Positions 14,156-21,393 of a DNA stretch of 64,000 nucleotides are shown here, one piece after another. Every line of letters starts with the position of its first letter. Position 1 is the stretch's first letter. A model generated the notes under the pieces. The model saw nothing but the letters and a program-made list of their open reading frames with translations. It was not told where the DNA came from and searched no databases. The DNA comes from Sphingomonas sp. UBA978 (GTDB taxonomy: Bacteria; Pseudomonadota; Alphaproteobacteria; Sphingomonadales; Sphingomonadaceae): the NCBI RefSeq assembly GCF_002292295.1, contig NZ_DBBS01000010.1, positions 62,001-126,000 of the forward strand, given 5' to 3'. The translations under genes and the position numbers were made by a program.

Positions 14156-15469
14156 ATGCGCATCACGATGATCGGTTCGGGCTATGTCGGCCTGGTGTCG
14201 GGCGCCTGTTTCGCCGATTTCGGTCACGACGTGATCTGCGTGGACAAGGACGAGAGCAAGATCGCCGCGCTGAAGGCGGGGCGGATGCCGATCTACGAAC
14301 CGGGCCTCGAGGCACTGGTCGCGAGCAATGTCGCGGCGGGGCGGCTGACCTTCACCACCGATCTTGCCGCCTCGGTCGCGGGCGTTGACGCCATCTTCAT
14401 CGCGGTCGGCACGCCGTCGCGCCGCGGCGACGGTCATGCCGACCTCAGCTATGTCTTTGCCGCCACCGAGGATATTGCCGCGGCGGTGACCGGGCCGACG
14501 GTCGTCGTCACCAAGTCGACCGTGCCGGTCGGCACCGGCGACAAGGTCGAGGCGATCCTGCGCGAGGCGCGCCCCGACGTCGACATCCAGGTCGTCTCCA
14601 ATCCCGAATTCCTGCGCGAGGGCGCCGCGATCGGCGACTTCAAACGCCCCGACCGGATTGTGATCGGCACCGACGACGAAGTCGCGCGCACGGTGATGCG
14701 CGGCGTCTACCGGCCGCTCTATCTCAACGAATCGCCGATCCTGTTCACCGGGCGACGGACCAGCGAGCTCATCAAATATGCCGCGAATGCGTTCCTCGCG
14801 ACCAAGATCACCTTCATCAACGAGATCGCCGATCTGTGCGAGGCGGTCGGTGCCAACGTGCAGGACGTTAGCCGCGGGATCGGGCTCGACAACCGCATCG
14901 GCAAGAAGTTCCTCCACGCCGGCCCCGGCTATGGCGGTTCGTGCTTTCCCAAGGACACGCTGGCGCTGCTTAAGACCGCCGAGGATTTCGAAAGCCCCGT
15001 CCATATCGTCGAGGCGGTGGTCAAGGTGAACGACAGCCGCAAGCGCGCGATGGGCCGCAAGGTGCTGCACGCGCTGACCGCGGATGGCGACGGCGAGGCG
15101 AAGGGCAGGACCGTCGCCCTGCTCGGCCTGACCTTCAAGCCCAACACCGACGACATGCGCGACGCGCCGTCGATCGCAATCGCGCAGGCGCTGACCGATG
15201 CCGGGGTGGCGGTGCGCGCCTATGACCCCGAGGGGATGGAACCGGCGCAGCGGATGATGCCCGAGCTGACCTATTGCAGGGATGCCTATGAGGCGGCGAC
15301 CGGGGCGGATGCGGTGGTGATCGTCACCGAATGGGATGCATTCCGCGCGCTCGACCTCGCCAAGCTGAAGGCGATCATGGCGGCGCCGGTGCTGGTCGAC
15401 CTGCGCAACGTCTATCGCCGCGAGGATGTCGAGGCGGCGGGTTTCGCCTATACCGCCGTCGGGCGCTGA
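14156..15469 (+). CDS. ugd: UDP-glucose 6-dehydrogenase
   Basis: A 437-aa protein of the usual length. It oxidises UDP-glucose to UDP-glucuronate with two NAD+, feeding exopolysaccharide and glycolipid synthesis. The N-terminal Rossmann motif is GSGYVGLVSG (residues 7-16). The catalytic lysine lies in ELIKYAANAF (K207) and the nucleophilic cysteine in GPGYGGSCFPKD (C263). The C-terminal UDP-binding half has LGLTFKPNTDDMRDAPS. An AGAGGT ribosome site precedes the ATG. It overlaps the convergent ygfZ gene by 22 bp at the 3' end. No polysaccharide genes are adjacent, so it probably serves general UDP-glucuronate supply (sphingans or glucuronosyl sphingolipids are possible sinks). Confidence 0.96.
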   Translation: MRITMIGSGYVGLVSGACFADFGHDVICVDKDESKIAALKAGRMPIYEPGLEALVASNVAAGRLTFTTDLAASVAGVDAIFIAVGTPSRRGDGHADLSYVFAATEDIAAAVTGPTVVVTKSTVPVGTGDKVEAILREARPDVDIQVVSNPEFLREGAAIGDFKRPDRIVIGTDDEVARTVMRGVYRPLYLNESPILFTGRRTSELIKYAANAFLATKITFINEIADLCEAVGANVQDVSRGIGLDNRIGKKFLHAGPGYGGSCFPKDTLALLKTAEDFESPVHIVEAVVKVNDSRKRAMGRKVLHALTADGDGEAKGRTVALLGLTFKPNTDDMRDAPSIAIAQALTDAGVAVRAYDPEGMEPAQRMMPELTYCRDAYEAATGADAVVIVTEWDAFRALDLAKLKAIMAAPVLVDLRNVYRREDVEAAGFAYTAVGR

Positions 15470-16176
15470 TCGTCGGCGAGCGCGGCGGCGAGCCAGTCGG
15501 GGATCAGGGCGTCGCCGAGAGCCTCGACCCGGCGGTGTTCGATCATCAGGCCGAGGTCGGGATAGGTCGCGCGGGTGCGGTTGCCCGCTTCGGTCAGCGG
15601 CGCGACGACCAGCCGGCGGTTCACTTTGGCGCGGTGGTGCATGCGCGCGGTATTCTCCTGCCCGATATAGCAGCCGCTGGTGAAGCTGACGCCGTGCAGC
15701 TCGCGTGCGTTGCATTCCAGCCAGAGCGTCTCGCCATTGCCGAGCTCGCCAACGCCTTCGGTGACGCCGAGCGACAGGCGGTGTTCGCGCCAGCCCTGCG
15801 CCGGGGCGGAGGAGGGGGCGATCCAGCGGCGGCCGAGCGCGGGCAGGCGCGGGTCTGGTACGCCTTCGTCGCCGTCGCGCGACCAGTGCACCGCCAGCGT
15901 GTCGTCGCGGGCGATGGCGATCGCGCGGCGCAGCCGGTACAGGGTGAGGCGACGAGCCAGCGCGTCCGCCTGCGCCGCCTCGGCATCGAGCAGCACGTCG
16001 TCCCCGTCCGCCCAGACGATGAAGTCGAACAGCGCCTTGCCCTGCGGGGTCAGCAACGCCGCCCAGACCGGCAGCGGCCCGAGGACGTCGTTGGTGACGA
16101 GGCCCTGGAGAAAGCCGCGGACGTCCTCTCCGGACAGGCGGACGATCGCGCGATCGGTGAGCGTGGTGGCGTGCAT
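15448..16176 (-). CDS. ygfZ: YgfZ/CAF17 folate-binding Fe-S cluster assembly protein
   Basis: A 242-aa protein with the YgfZ/GcvT-like fold. The decisive motif is SGCYIGQENTARMHHRAKV (canonical KGCYxGQE), carrying the conserved cysteine. The N-terminus has VRLSGEDVRGFLQGLVTNDV and LTPQGKALFDFIVW, both typical of the family. YgfZ uses folate in the repair or assembly of certain Fe-S enzymes, including tRNA-modifying MiaB. ATG 16176 is chosen, with a GTG three codons upstream as alternative. The first residue of the signature is S rather than the usual K, as in some alphaproteobacterial members. It is divergent from pyrC with about 70 bp between them. Confidence 0.9.
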   Translation of the reverse strand: MHATTLTDRAIVRLSGEDVRGFLQGLVTNDVLGPLPVWAALLTPQGKALFDFIVWADGDDVLLDAEAAQADALARRLTLYRLRRAIAIARDDTLAVHWSRDGDEGVPDPRLPALGRRWIAPSSAPAQGWREHRLSLGVTEGVGELGNGETLWLECNARELHGVSFTSGCYIGQENTARMHHRAKVNRRLVVAPLTEAGNRTRATYPDLGLMIEHRRVEALGDALIPDWLAAALADDQRPTAV

Positions 16177-16247
16177 GTCCTGCACCTAGGTGTCGCGGCG
16201 CATTTTCCAAGGTGGCGGTGCGCCGATGCGATCGGTAGGAGGGCGCC

Positions 16248-17273
16248 ATGACCGACCGCCTGACCATCCGCCGCCCCGACGACTGGCACGTCCACCTGCG
16301 CGACGGCGCGATGTTGCAGGCGGTGGCGGGCCATACCGCGCGCCAGTTCGGCCGGGCGATCATCATGCCCAACCTCACGCCCCCGGTAACCGACGTCGCG
16401 ATGGCGGCGGCGTATCGGGATCGCATCCGCGCGGCGGTGGGCGAGGGCATCGACTTCACCCCGCTGATGACCTGTTACCTGACCGATCACAGCGACCCGG
16501 CGGAGATCGCCGCGGGCCATGCGGCGGGGGTGTTCACCGCGTGCAAGCTGTACCCGGCGCATGCGACGACCAATTCCGCGCACGGCGTCACCGATATCCT
16601 GACGCTGACCGCGGTGCTCGAGACGCTGCAGCGGATCGGCATGCCGCTGCTGATCCATGGCGAGGTGACCGATCGCAGCATCGACATCTTCGATCGCGAG
16701 GCGGTGTTCGTCGAGCGGGTGCTGACCCCGCTGACCCGCGACTATCCGGCGTTGAAGATCGTGCTCGAGCATATCACCACCGCGGAAGCCGCGGCGTTCG
16801 TGGCCGAGGCGGCGCATCCGATCGCGGCGACGATCACGCCGCAGCATCTGCTCATCAACCGCAACGCGATCTTCGACGGCGGGCTGCGGCCGCATGCCTA
16901 TTGCCTGCCGGTGCTGAAGCGCGAGGCGCATCGGCTGGCGGTGCGGCGCGCGGCGGTGTCGGGCAGTCCGCGCTTTTTTCTGGGCACGGACAGCGCGCCG
17001 CACGTGGTCGGCGCGAAGGAATCGGGCTGCGGCTGCGCGGGGATCTTCAACGCGCCGTTCGCGCTGGAGGCGTATCTGCGCGTGTTCGACGAGGAGGGCG
17101 CGCTCGACCGGTTCGAGGGGTTCGCCGCGGAACATGGCGCGCGCTTCTACGGGCTCCCGCTCAACGACGGCACGGTGACGCTGGTGCGCGATACGGTCGT
17201 GGTGCCGGACCGGATCGGCGAGGTGGTGCCGTTTTTGGCGGGCGAGACGCTGGGGTGGCGGTTCGCGGGGTAG
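16248..17273 (+). CDS. pyrC: Dihydroorotase (class II, E. coli PyrC type)
   Basis: A 341-aa protein catalysing cyclisation of carbamoyl aspartate to dihydroorotate in pyrimidine synthesis. All metal-centre residues are visible: H14 and H16 (DDWHVHLRDG), the carboxylated lysine K100 (TACKLYPAHATTNS), H137 (LLIHGE), H175 (LEHITT) and D248 (GTDSAPH). Length and residue spacing match E. coli PyrC closely. An AGGAGG ribosome site lies before the ATG. It stands alone; a GC-rich hairpin follows. Confidence 0.96.
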   Translation: MTDRLTIRRPDDWHVHLRDGAMLQAVAGHTARQFGRAIIMPNLTPPVTDVAMAAAYRDRIRAAVGEGIDFTPLMTCYLTDHSDPAEIAAGHAAGVFTACKLYPAHATTNSAHGVTDILTLTAVLETLQRIGMPLLIHGEVTDRSIDIFDREAVFVERVLTPLTRDYPALKIVLEHITTAEAAAFVAEAAHPIAATITPQHLLINRNAIFDGGLRPHAYCLPVLKREAHRLAVRRAAVSGSPRFFLGTDSAPHVVGAKESGCGCAGIFNAPFALEAYLRVFDEEGALDRFEGFAAEHGARFYGLPLNDGTVTLVRDTVVVPDRIGEVVPFLAGETLGWRFAG

Positions 17274-17290
17274 AGGTGGGGGTGGCGCCG

Positions 17291-17326
17291 CGGGCAAGGC
17301 CCGCGTCGTCGGACGGGCCTTGCCCG
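17291..17326. terminator. Bidirectional-type hairpin between pyrC and eipA
   Basis: CGGGCAAGGCCCG (17291-17303) and its exact complement CGGGCCTTGCCCG (17314-17326) with a 10-nt loop lie between two convergent genes. No T tract follows, so termination is probable rather than certain. Confidence 0.55.
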
Positions 17327-17376
17327 CCGGCCGGGCTGGCGCCGGGCGGGCGGACGTGGCCGCCCTGGCGCTCAGC

Positions 17377-18114
17377 CTAGAACGGCATCCATTTCGCGGT
17401 GTGGGTGATCTTCATATAGCCGACGTTGACGCCGGCGCGATAGCCGACGCCGAGGCGGATCGGGATCAGCACGATGTTGCCGCGTCGCAGATAGGTCGCG
17501 GCGAACCCGCCGACGAGGTACAGCCGTCCTTCCGCCGCCGGGAAGCGATGGAACAGCTCTTCGGTGTCGTAGAGGTTGTAGACCAGCACGAACACCTTGT
17601 TGGCGTCGCCGCCGACGTCGAAGCCGACCGAGGGGCCGGTCCAGTAGACCGGCTGCTGCCCCTCGACCTTGTGGCTCATGATGCCCGATCCGTAGCGCAG
17701 GCCGATGACGAACGCGCCCGCCGCCTCGCGCCCGGCGATATAGGCATTGGGCTGGCCCTGATCCTTCAGCACCTTTTCGAGCATGCCGGCGAGCCCGGCG
17801 GCGCCCTTGCCGAACACGCCCTCGCCCGCGGCGAGCAGGTCCTCGCGCTGATAGGTCGCGGCGGCCTGGCTGGTCGCCTCGGCGCGCGCCTCCTGCTGCG
17901 CGGGCGAGGCGACGGTGGGGACGGGGGCCGATTCGAAGGCGGGGGCGGGCGGCTGTTGCCGGTCCGGCGCGGGCGTGGTGGCGCGCGGCGCCGGGCGGAC
18001 CGGGGCGGACAGGTCGCCGTCGATCGCGCGATTGGGATCGATCGTCGTCACCTGCGCCGGCGCGCTCCCGGCAAGCAGGCCCGCCAAGGCTATCCCGAAT
18101 CCGATCACACGCAT
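17377..18114 (-). CDS. eipA: DUF1134/EipA-family periplasmic envelope protein
   Basis: A 245-aa protein with a Sec signal peptide (MRVIGFGIALAGLLAGSAPA), a Pro/Ala-rich spacer (~30-85), and a C-terminal DUF1134 domain (~95-245). The domain includes GVFGKGAAGLAGMLEKVLKD, AAGAFVIGLRYGSG, YWTGPSVGFDVGGDANKVF, and GYRAGVNVGYMKITH near the end. DUF1134 is the EipA family, studied in Brucella as a conserved alphaproteobacterial periplasmic protein with a small beta-barrel fold that supports envelope integrity. The length and spacer fit the family. It is convergent with pyrC. The exact biochemical role is unknown. Confidence 0.82.
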   Translation of the reverse strand: MRVIGFGIALAGLLAGSAPAQVTTIDPNRAIDGDLSAPVRPAPRATTPAPDRQQPPAPAFESAPVPTVASPAQQEARAEATSQAAATYQREDLLAAGEGVFGKGAAGLAGMLEKVLKDQGQPNAYIAGREAAGAFVIGLRYGSGIMSHKVEGQQPVYWTGPSVGFDVGGDANKVFVLVYNLYDTEELFHRFPAAEGRLYLVGGFAATYLRRGNIVLIPIRLGVGYRAGVNVGYMKITHTAKWMPF

Positions 18115-18292
18115 GCCGTCCCCCTTCGCAACTCCGGCCCCCGCGACCGCGCCGGCGGGGCGACGTTAACCAGCCTCGCGCTTGCCCGGCAATGAACGAA
18201 CGCCGATGTGCCGCGAAATTACGTTCGATCGCAGGTGCCAGCCCGGTTGATCGGGCCGCCGACCGCCGCTATAGCCCCGTTTCTGCCGCACC

Positions 18293-18382
18293 GGAGACGT
18301 GGGTGAGTGGCTGAAACCAACGCTTTGCTAAAGCGTCGTACGGGAAACCGTACCGAGGGTTCGAATCCCTCCGTCTCCGCCA
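18293..18382 (+). tRNA. tRNA-Ser(GCU), CCA end encoded
   Basis: Acceptor arms GGAGACG (18293-18299) and CGTCTCC (18372-18378) pair perfectly, with discriminator G and encoded CCA. The anticodon stem ACGCT/AGCGT carries loop TTGCTAA with anticodon GCT at 18327-18329. A long variable arm (GTACGG/CCGTAC) is typical of serine tRNAs, and the T-arm has GGGTTCGAATCCC. It decodes AGC/AGU. Confidence 0.96.
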
Positions 18383-18824
18383 TTGGTCCCGCCGCAGGGT
18401 CCGTGAAGTCCATCGATATCGACGTTCCCCGGGGTCCCGACGGCCGCGTGAGACATCCTGCGAGCTGATCGACGCCAACCGCTTCCTCTTGGCCACCACC
18501 GGCAACGGAAGCTGGCGCCAGCACAATCAGTAAAGCCGCAGACTGGAGGGCGCGAACCATCGATGGAATGGCGGGCTGGCAACAATACCGCAGGCGTGTC
18601 TCCGGACCCTGACGGTCAGGCAGCGGACCGTTCGATCTTGAAGCCCCTGCCAGCGTCCGGTGCGTGGTTCCGCCGTCTCCCGCGGCGGTGAGGCGCTATA
18701 GCGAGGCGGGGTACGTCGACACGCGCAGATCGCGACGCGCGCAGCGACCGGTCCTGACGTGACGGCCGGCCGAAACACGCAACACGAAGATCGCCTGTCG
18801 GACAGAGGGGAACGGTGACGATCA
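18383..18824. other. Gene-free stretch downstream of tRNA-Ser
   Basis: I see no convincing gene in these ~440 bases. A minus-strand frame from 18560 opens with a signal-peptide-like MVRALQSAALLIVLAPASVA but soon runs into the antisense of the tRNA, so it is either chance or a broken gene. No tRNA 3'-end repeat or integrase was noticed here. Confidence 0.5.
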
Positions 18825-20306
18825 ATGGCGTCAAAGACCGAAGCCTTCACAAAACCGGCATACAATGGCGCTAATGCTTGGGTGATGATGGGCGACACGG
18901 CGGACCACTCCCGGCAGAAGCCGATGAGAATGCGTGCCCTGTCGGCCCTGGCAGGCGCAAGATGGCCGGTCGCGTCACAGATCAGTTATCTTGCGGCGCA
19001 TTTCTGCAAGAGCCAGATCTGGCATGCCAGTACCTTGCTGTTTGCGTTTTTCCTGACCGAGATCTGTATGATCGGCGCTGCGGCGATGGGCGTCATTCTC
19101 GCCGCCTCGCTGGCGCTCAACGGCTTGATCGACGCCGTCCTGGGTCGGCGCTGGAGCGGCCGCCGGGTCGGTCCCGACGTCACCCTTCGCCTCCAGGTGT
19201 GGGGCGCGGCGATCACTGGCCTGTTCTTTTTCCTGTTCTGTGCGACGCCGGTGGTCGGCATTGTCGTTCGGCCGTTCTGGGCGCTGGCGATGCTGCTGGG
19301 CTTCCGGGCGAGCTATCCGCTGATCGATGTGGCGCAAAACGCGCTGGTGGCCCAATCCGACCTGACGGATGACCAACGGTTCGCGCTGCTTGCCTGGCGA
19401 AACGTCGTCTCGGGTCTCGCGGCCGTCACCGTTGCGGGCATGGTCGCGCCGATGCTGGTTCGCATGTGGAATCCGATGGCCTGGCTGATCTGGTCCGCAG
19501 GTACTGCCGGTGCGACGTGCGGCACGGCATGGTGGCTGACGCGATACCGCACCGTCGTCATGAACGGAACGCGGACGGCCATACGGGAGCCCGATCCGTC
19601 CCTGTCGTTCGTCGGCGTACTCGCCGCGCTGGTCGTCCTGACGACGGCCGTCGCCCTGTTCAGGACGCTGGAGCCCTATTATTCCGCATTTACCCGCCAC
19701 GGCGCGGATTTGATGTTGTGGGCGGCGATCGGAGGCATCACCAGCCAGCCGCTGTGGCTGGTCGCGCGGCGGTGGGTGCCGGCGACCGGCACCCTCATCC
19801 TCATGACCGTCGTAGCGGGCGTGGCGGGAGCCGGACTGCTCTGGCCCGCCGCGCCGGGTGTGGTGCTGGCCGGCCTGGGGTTCGGCATCGCGACCGGCGG
19901 CCTGTCGCTCATCCTGTGGGCGGCGATGATGAACCATGCCGCCGCGGGGCGGGCGACCGGTTATGTGGGATCGTTCACCGCCGTGTCGAAGCTCTCGCAG
20001 GCGACGGCGATGCTGGTGCTCGGCCGGGCGCTGACGGGCTCGTCCTATCGCACGACCCTGGCCGATCCGCATTCACCCGTATCGGTGCTGATGGTCCTGT
20101 CCCTCGTGGCGATCGGGGGCATTGCGCTGGTATTGGTGCTGTTACCGCGCGTCAGTCGAACAGGTTGCGATGAAATACGAGGGCGGCGGCGCCAAGAGGG
20201 CCGGCAAGATCGGGGGCCAGAACGGCGACGTCGAGCATTGTTGCCGGTGCCGGTCGATCGCGGCGGACCGGCAACTGCCGCTCTGGCCAATCGACCGCCT
20301 CGATGA
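18825..20306 (+). CDS. MFS-type (GPH-like) inner-membrane transporter
   Basis: A 493-aa polytopic protein with about 12 hydrophobic segments, beginning with SQISYLAAHFCKSQIWHAST and TEICMIGAAAMGVILAASLALNG. The first cytoplasmic loop carries DAVLGRRWSGRRVG, similar to the D-x-G-RR pattern of MFS and glycoside-pentoside-hexuronide carriers. It lies beside a ROK repressor and a TonB-receptor operon, so sugar or sugar-phosphate uptake across the inner membrane is the likely job. The last ~45 residues after LVLVLLPRVSR are Arg-rich and read antisense through the convergent ROK gene for 155 bp, so the original stop has probably been lost. Start 18825 has an upstream GAGGGG; ATGs at 18924/18930 are alternatives. 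Confidence 0.75.
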   Translation: MASKTEAFTKPAYNGANAWVMMGDTADHSRQKPMRMRALSALAGARWPVASQISYLAAHFCKSQIWHASTLLFAFFLTEICMIGAAAMGVILAASLALNGLIDAVLGRRWSGRRVGPDVTLRLQVWGAAITGLFFFLFCATPVVGIVVRPFWALAMLLGFRASYPLIDVAQNALVAQSDLTDDQRFALLAWRNVVSGLAAVTVAGMVAPMLVRMWNPMAWLIWSAGTAGATCGTAWWLTRYRTVVMNGTRTAIREPDPSLSFVGVLAALVVLTTAVALFRTLEPYYSAFTRHGADLMLWAAIGGITSQPLWLVARRWVPATGTLILMTVVAGVAGAGLLWPAAPGVVLAGLGFGIATGGLSLILWAAMMNHAAAGRATGYVGSFTAVSKLSQATAMLVLGRALTGSSYRTTLADPHSPVSVLMVLSLVAIGGIALVLVLLPRVSRTGCDEIRGRRRQEGRQDRGPERRRRALLPVPVDRGGPATAALANRPPR

Positions 20307-21267
20307 TCCGGTGCGCCAGGACGCGGGGCAGCCGGCCGCCGAGAATGATCCCCTCGCAGTCCAGCGTGTAGCGCAAGGCGCCGAACAGGTAGGAGAAGCT
20401 GGCCTTATGCCGGTCGAGCCACTGCTGGACGCCGGGCCATGCCGGATCGAACCGCGCCACCATGTCGGCGATCCCGTTGGTCACGACGCCGTGATCCGTC
20501 AGCGTGTCGCGCAAGGTCGTCAGGTTCGGGGTGGCGCGTCCCGTCATGGCGAACAGGCCGGCTATCTCGCCGGCATTGCCATGCCGTCCGCGCATCAACG
20601 CACCGTCGACGATGATCCCCGCGCCGAAGCCGGCCGCGACGTTGACGTAGCAGGAACTGGCGTAGCGTGATCCGGTGCCCAGCAACCGTTCGCCTACCGC
20701 CGCGGCACTGGCGATATTCTCGATGGCGACCGGCAGTGCGATCTGGCGGGTGGCCGCCGCCTGCAGGTCGACCAGCGCCCAGTCGTCCAGCTCGGCGGCG
20801 GGATTGACCGTATCGGGCGCGACGAAATAGCCGGCGACCGCGACGCCCAATCCCTGCAGCCGCGCCGGTTCCACACCCAGATTCCTGACCGTCGCGGTGC
20901 CGAACGCGACCGCGGCATCCAGCAGGGCCGCGCGCGGCATCCCCGGTAGCGTGATTTCACGCCGCGCCCGCACCTGTCCCGCCAGGTCGAGCAACACGAC
21001 GTCGGCGCGATCGGTCATCACCGACAAGCCGAGCGCGAAGGCGGCGTCCGGCACGATATGGATGACGTTGCTCGGCTGTCCCCGCCCGATGGCGACGGTA
21101 TCGCCGGTCCGCACCAGTCCGGCAGCCTCCAGTTCCTCGGTCGCACGAAAGATCGCGGTGCCCGACAGGCCGCTCTCGCGGATCAGGACCGATCGGGACA
21201 CGCTGCCGTGTCGCCGGATCGCAGCGAGAACAATACGCGCCCGGGCGGAAACGGAGGCGGTCTTCAT
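20152..21267 (-). CDS. ROK-family transcriptional regulator
   Basis: A 371-aa protein. Residues ~8-65 are a winged-helix domain (ARIVLAAIRRHGSVSRSVLIRESGLSG split as helix-turn-helix, then LEAAGLVRTGD). Residues ~75-371 are a ROK (repressor, ORF, kinase) domain with GLSVMTDRADVVLLDLAG, GLGVAVAGYF, the sugar-site pattern IENIASAAAVGE and VAAGFGAGIIVDGALMRG. The usual zinc-binding C-x-C-G-x2-G-C cluster after GEI is missing (GNAGEIAGLFAMTGRATPN), which is unusual for a ROK repressor. It is divergent from the TonB-dependent receptor across 126 AT-richer bases and convergent with the transporter, so it probably controls this locus in response to a sugar-like inducer. Confidence 0.85.
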   Translation of the reverse strand: MKTASVSARARIVLAAIRRHGSVSRSVLIRESGLSGTAIFRATEELEAAGLVRTGDTVAIGRGQPSNVIHIVPDAAFALGLSVMTDRADVVLLDLAGQVRARREITLPGMPRAALLDAAVAFGTATVRNLGVEPARLQGLGVAVAGYFVAPDTVNPAAELDDWALVDLQAAATRQIALPVAIENIASAAAVGERLLGTGSRYASSCYVNVAAGFGAGIIVDGALMRGRHGNAGEIAGLFAMTGRATPNLTTLRDTLTDHGVVTNGIADMVARFDPAWPGVQQWLDRHKASFSYLFGALRYTLDCEGIILGGRLPRVLAHRIIEAVDWPERQLPVRRDRPAPATMLDVAVLAPDLAGPLGAAALVFHRNLFD

Positions 21268-21393
21268 CGAAGGTCCCTTTTCATCCGCCGTGATTAACGG
21301 CCGCGATCAAATTCCGCCAATGATCGCCGACTGTCAAATTAATATCATACAAGAGGGTATATAAAGGCCCCGTACAGGGGGAATCGACTCGAT

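Noticed and set aside
18219..18560. Minus-strand frame with signal-peptide-like start across the tRNA
   Set aside because: It translates the antisense of tRNA-Ser, a common false gene. The first ~50 codons could be a gene relic, but there is no support.
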